Positions 49,887 through 59,021 of a stretch of DNA of 64,000 bases are shown here, piece by piece. The position numbers were made by a program, and so were the translations under genes. Under the pieces are notes generated by a model. That model made no database searches. It was given only the letters and a program-made list of their open reading frames with translations, and had not been told where the DNA came from. The stretch's first letter is position 1. Each line of letters starts with the position of its first letter. Origin of the DNA: a bacterium (GTDB lineage: Bacteria; Bdellovibrionota; Bdellovibrionia; Bdellovibrionales; Bdellovibrionaceae); contig JAIELP010000005.1 in NCBI GenBank assembly GCA_019752925.1, forward strand, positions 1 through 64,000. Direction: 5' to 3'.

Positions 49887-51925
49887 GGTTTCGTCTCTGT
49901 GGGCGTGTTAATTGACCAATCCAACTTTGTATTGCAATCCTGTTTGGATGTTTGTGCTTTTTTCAGGTCCATTTTTGGTAATTGAACCGGAACAGTATTG
50001 TTTTTTGCCATAGCTGTTGAAATACCGCGATCCAACATATGTCCAAAGAATGTATCAATAAATACATTTTTAAAATTACCTTTTGCATCTGTGAACTGAA
50101 TGCAAGGAGAGCCTTTACAGTTGGCAACTTTTGCGCGAACTTGCCCTTGAATGTCTACATTAAAAATCGCTTTGGTGGCTTCAGCGTCAATATCTACAAC
50201 AAATTCGCCGTTAGAACAGCTTATTTTAGGAGGTTTTTTTAATTCCACTTTAGTGCCTCCGGCACAGGTTGCGGGGGTGTCTGAGCCCACGCACATGTTG
50301 AGATTTTTCTTTGCAGCCATTCGGTTGAAGTATTCCTGTAAAGTGTTAACACCAAACTCGGTACGAACATCAAAGTCTGTTTCAGTATCTTCTGAAAATC
50401 TTTTAGGAACAGTAGAGCATTTAGGGTCAGTTGTGCCGATCTGAGCCCGCAGTAGCGAGCCATTACGCGTGTTTTCGTCGATGGCCACCTCGGTATCGAT
50501 AGAAACCCAGTCACTTTCCATTTTTCTTTTAAGAATATCAATTTCTCTTTGGATGCGGGCTTTTTCTTTGGGTCCTTCAGCGGTTTTTAATTTTTCCTGT
50601 AAATCGCTGAGTACTTGTAAGTTCTGCATTTTAAGATTTGGAATTTTAGAAATCTGATTCCAGTATGTTTTAAGATTACGCATTTCATTGTTTACTTGCT
50701 GATGTACTGCAGGTAACACTTCTTTTTCGATCATAGGTTTAATGAACCAATCCATACCAATTTCGGTATCAGCAGCTTGATTTGCCATTTGAACTGCAAA
50801 TGCCGAATACATAAAAGCACTTGCATTTTGGAAGCCAGCTTTTTCACCGGCAGCAGCTATCTGTACAAATTGCATCTTTTGAACAATTTCGGGGAACAGA
50901 GCTAATTCTTTAGGAGGATTTTGCATAAATTCGTATGTGGCTTTGTCGTCATCTTTAGGTGGCCATTTAATTGTGGCTAGTGTTGCTTTGAATCCTTGAG
51001 GAGAGCCGTAAGCTTCTTTAATTAAAGCGGCCACACGTTTCTTGGCCTCTGCACGGGCGGCGGTCCAATGCAAAGCGGGTTTTCCGGCAGCAGAACGTTC
51101 ACGCTCAATTTCACGTTCAATTTCAAGCTCATATTTCCAAATTGCGGCTTCATATTGTTGATTAATATATTTTGCATCGATTTTATCTACTGGAACATAG
51201 CGGTGGAAATTTCGAGCAGTTACACGAGCAGCTTCGGCTTCGCTTGCAAAAGGTTTCCCGAAATCCATATCGACGCGTAAACTTCCAGGAGTAATTTTAA
51301 TTTTAGATTGATCTTCTTTGATATGCACCAGATCGTTCAGCTTTCCTGACTTTGGATCAATGTGAGCTTGTCCGAAAAAACGAATATCCGATTTGTCAGT
51401 GGCGGAAAGTTTCATTTTAGTAGGCGGCATGAAAACTTCTTTATTATCGGAGTAAGTCACGTGCATGTCGCCTTCTATTTCAAGCTCATTGGTTTTAATT
51501 TCAAAATCGCAAACAAAATTTTTACACTTTACTGGTGCGGCTAATTCAAGATCGAGTTTTTTTAATTTAATATTATCAATCCCGGCAACAAAGGGACGCA
51601 GTGGAGTGTCGCCGCTGACACTTCCAGTTTCGCCGAATTGCGGTAAGCCAAAACAGTCGAGTTCTTCTGGTTTTTTATTCCAGATATCTGAAACCTTTTT
51701 GGGTTTGCAGTGGCTGCGATCCATTTTAAGATCACGGAATCCGGCGCGTTTAATAACCTCTTCATCAAGAGCTTTTAGATTTTGATCTATAGACTGGCTT
51801 AATATTTTTTCAAGCCCGGCATTGGTAATGGAAACCTCGGTCAGTGGTTTGCAACCATCACAAATGTCGGCTGCTCGGGTTTGGAGTATGGTAGATAAAA
51901 ATGTAAATAAAATTAATGTTTTCAC
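49883..51925 (-). CDS. Large exported protein of unknown function
   Basis: A 680-residue protein with signal peptide (LILFTFLSTILQTRAA) and start GTG 51925. The N-terminal third has repeated amphipathic beta segments (IDNIKLKKLDLELAAPVKC; IKTNELEIEGDMHVTYSD), the middle is helical and highly charged (YELEIEREIERERSAAGKP), and the C-terminal third returns to beta structure with cysteine pairs (VANCKGSPCIQF). Both end regions begin with a similar helix (GLEKILSQSIDQ; GVNTLQEYFNRM), which hints at a duplicated fold as in tubular lipid-binding proteins, but this is a guess. It overlaps murJ by 4 bp. Confidence 0.65.
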   Translation of the reverse strand: MKTLILFTFLSTILQTRAADICDGCKPLTEVSITNAGLEKILSQSIDQNLKALDEEVIKRAGFRDLKMDRSHCKPKKVSDIWNKKPEELDCFGLPQFGETGSVSGDTPLRPFVAGIDNIKLKKLDLELAAPVKCKNFVCDFEIKTNELEIEGDMHVTYSDNKEVFMPPTKMKLSATDKSDIRFFGQAHIDPKSGKLNDLVHIKEDQSKIKITPGSLRVDMDFGKPFASEAEAARVTARNFHRYVPVDKIDAKYINQQYEAAIWKYELEIEREIERERSAAGKPALHWTAARAEAKKRVAALIKEAYGSPQGFKATLATIKWPPKDDDKATYEFMQNPPKELALFPEIVQKMQFVQIAAAGEKAGFQNASAFMYSAFAVQMANQAADTEIGMDWFIKPMIEKEVLPAVHQQVNNEMRNLKTYWNQISKIPNLKMQNLQVLSDLQEKLKTAEGPKEKARIQREIDILKRKMESDWVSIDTEVAIDENTRNGSLLRAQIGTTDPKCSTVPKRFSEDTETDFDVRTEFGVNTLQEYFNRMAAKKNLNMCVGSDTPATCAGGTKVELKKPPKISCSNGEFVVDIDAEATKAIFNVDIQGQVRAKVANCKGSPCIQFTDAKGNFKNVFIDTFFGHMLDRGISTAMAKNNTVPVQLPKMDLKKAQTSKQDCNTKLDWSINTPTETKP

Positions 51926-52045
51926 AGGTTCTTATCGGTTTAACACCAAAAGAATTGAAGTTTATCTAGATAAAGGTCCAGCTATTTCTGATGCAGTCGC
52001 CAGTGTTCGACAGAGCGGCCCAGTATCTTATAAATTGTCTATTAT

Positions 52046-53224
52046 ATGTATTTTATAGGTGATGAGGAAATTGAAGCACTCAAAAAGCTTTTTGAAAGAA
52101 AAAAGCTGTATCGGTATCAGTCGGCCTATGAAAGTGAATGCGATCTTTTCGAGAAAGAATTTTCTACTTATGCAGGTATAAAGCATTCTCTTTTGTTATC
52201 AAGCGGCACCAATGCGTTATCAGTTGCGCTATTAGCTGCTGGTTTGCAAAAAGGCGATGAAGTTTTAATTCCAGCTTATACATTTGTGGCCACGGCAGCG
52301 GCCGTTGTACATGCCGGTGGTATACCGGTTATTGTAAATATAAATAGTAATCTCAGTATGGATTGCGCTGATGCGGCTACAAAAATTTCTGCAAAAACAA
52401 AAGCGCTTATTCTGGTTCATATGGATGGCTTGGTAGCCGATGTTGATTGTGCGCAGAAGCTCTGTAAAGAAAGAAATCTAATTTTTATTGAAGATGTTGC
52501 GCAGGCCATAGGAGCTTCGTTTAAAAACAATAAACTTGGCACCTATGGCGATTATGGATGTTTTTCATTAAACGAAAATAAAAATATTTCTTGCGGTGAA
52601 GGTGGTATTGTAATCACTAATAGCAGAAGTGGTTACGAAAAAGCTTTTTGTCTGCATGACGGGCCAGCGCAGTTTAACCCCACTAAAAAAGATTTTTTCA
52701 AAGAAGTAACTCCATTTATGGGGTTGTCAGCGCGTGTTTCTGAAATTCAAGGCTCTATTATGAGAGTACAGTTAACACGCCTTGAGTTTATTTTAAAAGA
52801 ACTTCGAACGCGCAAAAATATTATATTAGATACGCTTAAGCTTCTGCCTGTTAATTATTGTGTTAAAGGTTATTCAGAACAGGGTGAGTGTGCATCTTCT
52901 TTACATCTCCAGTTTGATAGCCCTGATAAAACTATGTTGCTAGGTAAGCAGCTTAGAGAACAGGGATTAATGTTTTTGCCCGTAACTAATCGCCCAGCCC
53001 ATGCCAGTTGGAAGTGGACTCATTTATTAGGTGACAAAGCCCACTTGCAAGAGGGTAGTAATCCCTTTAAAAATAATTCTCATTCTTATATTTACATGGC
53101 CGCAGATTATGTTCAATCGGTGGATATTTTAACACGAACTTTGAAAATGGATATTGATATTCATTTATCTTTGGAAGAAACCAAAGTCAAAGCAGAACAA
53201 ATTTTTAAAATATTAAATCAATAA
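52046..53224 (+). CDS. DegT/DnrJ/EryC1/StrS-family aminotransferase
   Basis: A PLP-dependent sugar-nucleotide aminotransferase or dehydratase, 392 residues. Motifs: SSGTNALSVALLAAGLQKGD, EVLIPAYTFVATAAAVVHAG, IEDVAQAIGASF and the lysine loop SLNENKNISCGEGG (Lys near 181). Such enzymes make amino sugars for surface polysaccharide. No sugar-biosynthesis neighbours are found, so the substrate is open. It is divergent from the large exported protein. It ends 8 bp from the convergent dioxygenase. Confidence 0.85.
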   Translation: MYFIGDEEIEALKKLFERKKLYRYQSAYESECDLFEKEFSTYAGIKHSLLLSSGTNALSVALLAAGLQKGDEVLIPAYTFVATAAAVVHAGGIPVIVNINSNLSMDCADAATKISAKTKALILVHMDGLVADVDCAQKLCKERNLIFIEDVAQAIGASFKNNKLGTYGDYGCFSLNENKNISCGEGGIVITNSRSGYEKAFCLHDGPAQFNPTKKDFFKEVTPFMGLSARVSEIQGSIMRVQLTRLEFILKELRTRKNIILDTLKLLPVNYCVKGYSEQGECASSLHLQFDSPDKTMLLGKQLREQGLMFLPVTNRPAHASWKWTHLLGDKAHLQEGSNPFKNNSHSYIYMAADYVQSVDILTRTLKMDIDIHLSLEETKVKAEQIFKILNQ

Positions 53225-53231
53225 CTACAAA

Positions 53232-54029
53232 TTATCCGAGTGAAAAGCTTCGCATAGCAATAGAGCCATTTTGTATTTTTTCATAGATAAATTCTAATTT
53301 ATCATGCTCATCGCTGGCGCCAACAATATACAGAAGTGGCAAATAGTGATCAAGTGTAGGAATACTGAGTTTTCCAAGTGGAGTGTTGTGGTACTCATTT
53401 ACCAGCGCTGAATAGTTTTTGTTTTCCAGTTGCTGTTTGACCCACAAATCAAATTCTAAGGCCCAGTCAAAAGGATGTTCTGTTTCTTTCCAGGAAAAAT
53501 TACGCAAATTATGTACGACATTTCCGCTACCAATAATAAGTATACCGTTTTCGCGGAGCACGCGAAGTTGTTGACCTAATTTCAAATGGTATTCAGCTGG
53601 CTGGCGAATATCGATACTGAGCTGTAAAACCGGAATATTGGCATTAGGATAAATGTGTTTTAATACGCTCCATGAGCCGTGATCTAATCCCCATTCACCG
53701 TTGTCGAATTTAATATTAGTAGATTCAATTAAACTATGAATTTTGATAGCCGCTGCCTGTGAGCCTTTTGCAGGATATTTAACTTGATAGAGTTCGTCTG
53801 GAAAGCCGTAAAAATCGTAAATTATTTTTGGCGTATCGGTGCTGGTGATGTAAGTGCCTTCTGTAAGCCAATGAGCCGAAATACATAAAATAGCTTTAGG
53901 TGTCTGTGAAAGTTTGGAGGCAATATTACCTAAAGCCAATGTGTAATCATTTTGCGCTAAAGCATTCATAGGAGAGCCGTGTCCGATAAACAAAACTGGC
54001 ATTTTGTTGTTATTATTTTGTGCCGACAT
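53232..54029 (-). CDS. Extradiol dioxygenase of the 4,5-DOPA dioxygenase (YgiD) type
   Basis: A LigB-superfamily class III enzyme, 265 residues. The metal and active-site residues follow the family: FIGHGSPMNAL (His), CISAHWLTEG (His), LDHGSWSVLKH, GSGNVVHNLRNF and the C-terminal DHYLPLLYIVGA. YgiD-type proteins cleave DOPA-like catechols with zinc or iron. The natural substrate in bacteria is poorly known. Strong AAGGAGG ribosome-binding site, 28 bp after the YceI gene on the same strand, probably one transcript. Confidence 0.85.
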   Translation of the reverse strand: MSAQNNNNKMPVLFIGHGSPMNALAQNDYTLALGNIASKLSQTPKAILCISAHWLTEGTYITSTDTPKIIYDFYGFPDELYQVKYPAKGSQAAAIKIHSLIESTNIKFDNGEWGLDHGSWSVLKHIYPNANIPVLQLSIDIRQPAEYHLKLGQQLRVLRENGILIIGSGNVVHNLRNFSWKETEHPFDWALEFDLWVKQQLENKNYSALVNEYHNTPLGKLSIPTLDHYLPLLYIVGASDEHDKLEFIYEKIQNGSIAMRSFSLG

Positions 54030-54057
54030 GTCTCCTCCTTAGTTTGCTGTTTATTTA

Positions 54058-54663
54058 CTATTTTTTTGCAGCTACTTCCTTGGCAGCTTGGATTTTAAGT
54101 TCGATTGTTACTTCGTCGCCCACAACTGGGCCGGCCTCAACCATTTTACCCCAAGTTAAATCAAAGTCTTTGCGGTTGATTTTAGTTGTTCCTACGAATG
54201 CGGCTTTTTGATTGCCGTAACCATCAGTTACAGTTCCTTTATAAACAGTTACAAAAGTAACTTTTTTAGTTTTACCCTTCAGTGTTAAATCGCCAGTTAA
54301 TTTAAATGATTCTGCTTTTCCAGATATAGAAGTACTTTTAAAAGTCATTTTAGGAAATTTAGCCACATCAAAAAAGTCTGGGCTTTTTAAATGCTGATCG
54401 CGATCGGCAACACCTGTGTCGATAGAAGCAATGTCGGCCTCTGCCTCTAATTTTGTTTTATCGAATTTTTCATCTACTGTGATAACGCCGCTGAAAGTTT
54501 TAAAAGTACCTTCAACCGATGAGATCACAAGATGCGGAATTTCAAAGCCCACCTTTGAGTGCATAGGATCGATATTGTATTTACCTGCTTCGAGTTTTGA
54601 AGCGGCGAAGGCGCTGCCAGTTAAAGCTAGGGTGATAAGTGTTGTCGTTATGAATGAACGCAT
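54058..54663 (-). CDS. Exported YceI-family protein
   Basis: A lipocalin-like periplasmic protein that binds polyprenols or other lipids in its relatives. From ATG 54663 (AAAGGAG before it) it has a signal peptide (MRSFITTTLITLALTGSAFA) and the YceI domain: YNIDPMHSKVGFEIPHLVIS, DRDQHLKSPDFFDVAKFP and KDFDLTWGKM. A longer frame to 54684 begins with MTHKGEI and is less likely. It is the first gene before the dioxygenase and is divergent from a LysR regulator. Confidence 0.92.
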   Translation of the reverse strand: MRSFITTTLITLALTGSAFAASKLEAGKYNIDPMHSKVGFEIPHLVISSVEGTFKTFSGVITVDEKFDKTKLEAEADIASIDTGVADRDQHLKSPDFFDVAKFPKMTFKSTSISGKAESFKLTGDLTLKGKTKKVTFVTVYKGTVTDGYGNQKAAFVGTTKINRKDFDLTWGKMVEAGPVVGDEVTIELKIQAAKEVAAKK

Positions 54664-54748
54664 GATTTCTCCTTTGTGAGTCATTTGTGTATGCCAATAC
54701 TATTGCAGCTTTTTAATTGTTCTAAAAGGTGGTATATTATGAATTTAG

Positions 54749-54766
54749 TGTTGCAAATTTGGAACA
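54749..54766. promoter_or_regulatory. Candidate LysR-type operator
   Basis: TGTTGCAAATTTGGAACA is an imperfect palindrome (8 of 9 pairs match) containing the T-N11-A core of LysR-type sites. It lies 20 bp before the LysR gene start, on the side facing the divergent YceI gene. A related ATTGTTC half-site lies at 54716-54722. Confidence 0.5.
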
Positions 54767-54785
54767 ATGAAAATACAATTTATGC

Positions 54786-55688
54786 ATGGATTATAATCAG
54801 ATAGCTCTATTTGTAAACGTCGTAGAAGCTGGCAGTCTTTCAGAGGCCGCTAGACGCATGGGCGTGGCAAAATCAAACGTTAGTCGCTCACTCACTGCAC
54901 TTGAAAAAGATATAGGTTCACAACTGGTTTACCGTAATACGCGGAATTTTCACCCCACCGAAGCGGGTATTAATTTTTACAATCAATGCAAAGGTCCAAT
55001 GTTCGAAGTTAGGATGGCCGCTGAAAACTTGAAGCAAGATGAGTCTGTCCTTAAGGGAAAATTTATTATCACCACAGCATTGGATATAGCATTAACTATT
55101 CTTCCTCCGATTGTAGCGGAGTTTTCAAAAAAATATCCAAAATTAAATTTAGAAATAAGAGCTGAAGATCGACGCGTGGATTTAGTACAAGAGGGTGTGG
55201 ATTTGGCCATCCGTATGGGGCATTTGCAGGATTCAAATTTAAAGGCGCTTAAAATAAGTGAGATTTCTATGATTTTAGTGGCCAGCAGTCAGTACGTAAA
55301 TAATAGTCCTAAAGTAAGAACTATCGAAAATCTTGCGGATCACCGTATGATTGCTTTTAATAAAAGATTTGAAAAAGGCTTTACGCTTATTAAACGTGGC
55401 GGAAAAAGCCAGAAAATTAAAGCTCATTCGTCGATGCTGGCCAATACTCCTTTGTTTGCCAAGTCTTTTGCCATGCTAAATCAAGGTATAGCTTTGTTGC
55501 CGGATATTATCTGTTATGAAGAAATCAAACAGGGTGATTTGGTGCGGATACTTCCAGACTGGGCAACTGAGTCTACACCTTGCAGTTTTGTGTGGCCATC
55601 GCATGTGTCAGAGTCGGCTAAGGTGAGAGCCTTTGTGGATTTCAGTAAAGATCTTTTACGTAAATACTTTATAACTTCAACCTATTAA
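54786..55688 (+). CDS. LysR-family transcriptional regulator
   Basis: A 300-residue LysR protein. The N-terminal helix-turn-helix is GSLSEAARRMGVAKSNVSRS (near residues 18-37), followed by the linker helix and a periplasmic-binding-type effector domain (IITTALDIALTILPPIVAEF; GVDLAIRMGHLQDSNLKALK). It is divergent from YceI and the dioxygenase gene, the usual position for the targets of such regulators. The inducer is unknown. Confidence 0.92.
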   Translation: MDYNQIALFVNVVEAGSLSEAARRMGVAKSNVSRSLTALEKDIGSQLVYRNTRNFHPTEAGINFYNQCKGPMFEVRMAAENLKQDESVLKGKFIITTALDIALTILPPIVAEFSKKYPKLNLEIRAEDRRVDLVQEGVDLAIRMGHLQDSNLKALKISEISMILVASSQYVNNSPKVRTIENLADHRMIAFNKRFEKGFTLIKRGGKSQKIKAHSSMLANTPLFAKSFAMLNQGIALLPDIICYEEIKQGDLVRILPDWATESTPCSFVWPSHVSESAKVRAFVDFSKDLLRKYFITSTY

Positions 55689-55697
55689 GGATTATAT

Positions 55698-56327
55698 ATG
55701 TTGGAAAATTTTGAAAAATTGTTTGAAAATAAAATTTCACAATTAGTTAAGTCGGTGGATCCAGCCCATGATATTCTACATTTCAAAAGAGTAGTTTCTA
55801 ATGCTAAAAAATTAGCTACAACCGAACAGGCCGAAATAAATGTGGTTGTGCCGGCAGCTTGGTTGCACGATTTTGTCATCGTGCCAAAAGACAGTCCGCA
55901 GAGAAGCAAGGCTTCCCGCATGTCGGCAGAAAAAGCTGTGGAGTATTTAAATGAAATTCAATATCCCAGTGAATATTACGAGCAAATTTTTCATGCCATT
56001 GAAGCCCACAGCTTCAGTGCAAAAATTGCTCCGATTGGCATTGAAGCACAAATCGTACAGGATGCAGACAGGCTTGATGCCCTAGGTGCTTTGGGCGTGG
56101 CCCGCTGTTTTGCCACTGCAGGCTTGTTAAAAAGAGCTTTCTACAATCCCGACGATCCATTCTGTAAAGAGCGTGAACCGGATGATCAGGAATTTACAGT
56201 GGATCACTTTTATAAAAAATTATTATTGCTGGCGGGGAGTATGCAAACTCAGGCAGGAAGACAAGAAGCCCAGCGCCGCGTAGATTTTATGAAAATCTAC
56301 TTAAACGAGCTGAGCCGCGAAATTTAG
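55698..56327 (+). CDS. HD-domain phosphohydrolase, YedJ-like
   Basis: A 209-residue HD-family hydrolase with HDILHFKRVVSNAKKLA (first His), AAWLHDFVIVPKD (HD pair) and QDADRLDALGALGVARCF (final Asp). It resembles E. coli YedJ and B. subtilis YpgQ, which are nucleotide pyrophosphohydrolase-like enzymes. Substrate unknown. It follows the LysR gene by 9 bp but may not be functionally linked. It ends 24 bp from the convergent coiled-coil gene. Confidence 0.87.
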   Translation: MLENFEKLFENKISQLVKSVDPAHDILHFKRVVSNAKKLATTEQAEINVVVPAAWLHDFVIVPKDSPQRSKASRMSAEKAVEYLNEIQYPSEYYEQIFHAIEAHSFSAKIAPIGIEAQIVQDADRLDALGALGVARCFATAGLLKRAFYNPDDPFCKEREPDDQEFTVDHFYKKLLLLAGSMQTQAGRQEAQRRVDFMKIYLNELSREI

Positions 56328-56350
56328 TCTGAAATGAGAGGTAGGTCTAA

Positions 56351-57001
56351 CTATTTACCGTCAGCTAACCCCTGATACGTATCATGAATTTTCTGTTGTT
56401 TGTCGGTTTCAGCGGCCCAACGTTTAACTTCGGACTCATACTTTTTCTTTTTACCGAGCCAACTGCTTTCTTCAGAAGCTATACCTCGTAAGGCCTGTGC
56501 TGTTTTATTTTCTTGCTCACGTAATTTTTCTTCACGCTCTTTCCAGGCTTTTTTGTGATTACCTGCAGAATTGAGCTGAGCCTGATAGTCGGCAATAATG
56601 GCACTACGCTGCTCTTGATTTTTTTTAATCTGACCTATCAAGTTTTGAAGTTGTTCAATTTGTTTAGTTTCAAGATTGATCTTGTCATTTTCTTTTGCAA
56701 TAAAAGCTGTGATGTCTCTTTCCTGATTTTGAATTTTTTTAAGAGATTCATTATTTTTTGTGATTTCAGAGGCCACCATTTTTTTCTGCGCTAAAGTAGA
56801 CTCTTTGGCTTTTTGAACTTCGACCACATTGCTTTTGACAAGTTCTAAGTTTTTGTCGTACTCGCTTTTGTTTTTTCTGGCATTTTCCAGGTTGATTTTA
56901 ATTTTTTCTAATCCTTTGTTGGCTGTCATTGGTTCAGCTTGTAGCTTAACCACCACTAATGACATAATCACTACTGTTAATATTGATAAACACGTTCTCA
57001 T
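56351..57001 (-). CDS. Exported coiled-coil protein of the Glt-like cluster
   Basis: A signal peptide (SILTVVIMSLVVVKLQA) is followed by about 190 residues of nearly continuous heptad-rich helix (NLENARKNKSEYDKNLELV; INLETKQIEQLQNLIGQI). It is the last gene visible in the minus-strand cluster, 1 bp from the TPR/coiled-coil gene upstream, so it likely shares a complex. Such proteins would extend through the periplasm. The name of the partner in Myxococcus cannot be assigned. Confidence 0.7.
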   Translation of the reverse strand: MRTCLSILTVVIMSLVVVKLQAEPMTANKGLEKIKINLENARKNKSEYDKNLELVKSNVVEVQKAKESTLAQKKMVASEITKNNESLKKIQNQERDITAFIAKENDKINLETKQIEQLQNLIGQIKKNQEQRSAIIADYQAQLNSAGNHKKAWKEREEKLREQENKTAQALRGIASEESSWLGKKKKYESEVKRWAAETDKQQKIHDTYQGLADGK

Positions 57002-59004
57002 TATTGCTCTCCTTGTTTAGCTAATTCATCATTGGCGCATACATTTTTAAGCGAAGAGCGGTAATGGCCGATTTCGTCTTCCCACACCTCGCCTCTGAAT
57101 TTCCATTTGTAACTGTTTTTTTCCTCAGGCGTTAGTGCCGTTGGATTACGCTCATCAATTTTGCCGCCGGCCATTTGATAGCGGATGTGTTCACCGGCAC
57201 CTGAGTAAATTTCGTAAGCCAGAATTTCTTCCTGCTCTAGCAACTTTGTTAGTGAAGTCAGAAAATCTGCATAGCGATTTTTAAGATTATTGGCGGCAAC
57301 AATACGCAGTGCCGATTTTTCAGTTTCAAGACGCATCTGGGCTTTATCGCGCATTTTCTTTAAGCCTTCTTTAGCTCGGTTGACAATTTGGATTTCGATA
57401 TCAGCAACCACGTTACGTATTTCATTTCGCGCCAACATTTCTGCAGAGGCCTTTTGGTTTTTTAAAGTCTGGTATTCGCTTTTGTTGGTCACAATACGTT
57501 GGCGTGCCGCTTGTTCACGATTTGAAAAATCAGTTATCATCTTTGAAAATTTCTGATTTTCTTCCTCGTAGTTGTTAATTTGGCGCTGTACATTGGTAAA
57601 GGAAGGATGGCCGGCCAGTTCAACCACGAATGAGCGTGGAATGTTATTATATTCGCTTTGATTTGTATTACTGAACCAGGCTTTTACTAAATCATAATAA
57701 GCCATATTGTTTTTGCTATTTTCAGTCTGGAATTTATCAAGTCGATCTTTAGTTTGTTTGAAGCGGTTATCTAAGTCGGTGAGTACATGTAAAGCATCAC
57801 CGTACTGACATAAATTTAAGTAGCCCACTGAACGCACGATGTAGGATTCAGGTAAGTAGGTTTTTTTAAAGTATTCCGTATGCAGCGAAAACATATTACC
57901 AGCAGCGCCGATATGATCACCTACTAGAATCTGGGCCCAGGCCTGTTCAACCATGGATTGCAACCAGAGCGGGCTTGAACGGTCTATTTTTAAATAGTTC
58001 TGATAGGATTCTTTATATTTACCTTTTTGAAAATATAGACGGGCTAAAGTCAGTATCAGAATATTGCGATTTTTATTTTTTTTATCATTCTCAATTGTTG
58101 GAATTATCTTTTCAAGTTTACTAATAGCCGCGTTGGGATCACCTTTGCGATAATTTAAACTGGTACTTAAGATAACCGAATCCAGATAAATAGCAGATTT
58201 TGGACTGATGTCGTTTAAAGCCGCTTCAGCCATACCTAAGTTACCTTTGTAAATATAGTATTTGGCTTGTTTGTAAAGATATTCATCGTTCTGGCTTACA
58301 TCTATGTTGCTATCTTGAATAATCGGATCAATTTTTTCCATATCCGATGTTTCAAGAAATTTAATATTGTTAACGATACTTTCCATGGCCTTTTGTTTTA
58401 AAGAGCGGTCTTTAGTTTCATCTATGGCCATAAGAGCTTTTTGGCGGTATTCAGAATACAGTCCCTGATTATAGGCCGATTCGGCATATTGCAGTATAGA
58501 CTGCGCTTTAAATTGTGTCGTATCCATTAATTCAATAAATAAACTCATCGCCACATCGTATTTTTTTTGCATTTCAAAAAATATCAGTGCTTGAATCATT
58601 TTGTATTCATCGCTCTGGATATTTTCAATTTCTTTAAGAGATGGATCGGCATTTTGTATTTTTGGATCATCGATTTTAGCTAAAGGTTGAACTGGAGGGG
58701 TTTCAACTTTAAGGTTCACCGAAAAGATCTGCTTAGCCGGAGAGGGCTTAGCTATATTTAAGTTCGGAAGCTTTGCTATTTTTGGCGAAACCAGAATCTT
58801 TTTTACCGGAACGGCCGGCTTGGTTTCCGGAATAGATACAATCAGTTCCTGCGGGGTGAAAACTCTTTCTGTACCCAGATTAACGACTTGTACGCTTTTT
58901 GATTTTTTTACGAATGAATCCAGTTTGATACTTAGATCAAGCTTAGCAAAGCCTGCTGCTGGAAAAATAAATAAAATAATCAATAAATTTTTAGTCATAC
59001 ACAT
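57001..59004 (-). CDS. Exported TPR/coiled-coil protein of the Glt-like cluster
   Basis: A 667-residue exported protein: signal peptide (NLLIILFIFPAAGFA), a Pro/Lys-rich linker (residues 50-115), TPR-type helices (150-440, e.g. YKMIQALIFFEMQKKYDVAM and RLYFQKGKYKESYQNYLKI), then a coiled coil (about 490-590, EEENQKFSKMITDFSNREQA) and a C-terminal domain ending in GEVWEDEIGHYRSSL. It lies between an outer-membrane barrel gene and a coiled-coil gene, so it may build the periplasmic part of a gliding or envelope-spanning machine. Confidence 0.72.
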   Translation of the reverse strand: MCMTKNLLIILFIFPAAGFAKLDLSIKLDSFVKKSKSVQVVNLGTERVFTPQELIVSIPETKPAVPVKKILVSPKIAKLPNLNIAKPSPAKQIFSVNLKVETPPVQPLAKIDDPKIQNADPSLKEIENIQSDEYKMIQALIFFEMQKKYDVAMSLFIELMDTTQFKAQSILQYAESAYNQGLYSEYRQKALMAIDETKDRSLKQKAMESIVNNIKFLETSDMEKIDPIIQDSNIDVSQNDEYLYKQAKYYIYKGNLGMAEAALNDISPKSAIYLDSVILSTSLNYRKGDPNAAISKLEKIIPTIENDKKNKNRNILILTLARLYFQKGKYKESYQNYLKIDRSSPLWLQSMVEQAWAQILVGDHIGAAGNMFSLHTEYFKKTYLPESYIVRSVGYLNLCQYGDALHVLTDLDNRFKQTKDRLDKFQTENSKNNMAYYDLVKAWFSNTNQSEYNNIPRSFVVELAGHPSFTNVQRQINNYEEENQKFSKMITDFSNREQAARQRIVTNKSEYQTLKNQKASAEMLARNEIRNVVADIEIQIVNRAKEGLKKMRDKAQMRLETEKSALRIVAANNLKNRYADFLTSLTKLLEQEEILAYEIYSGAGEHIRYQMAGGKIDERNPTALTPEEKNSYKWKFRGEVWEDEIGHYRSSLKNVCANDELAKQGEQ

Positions 59005-59021
59005 TTTATTTTACTTCACCC

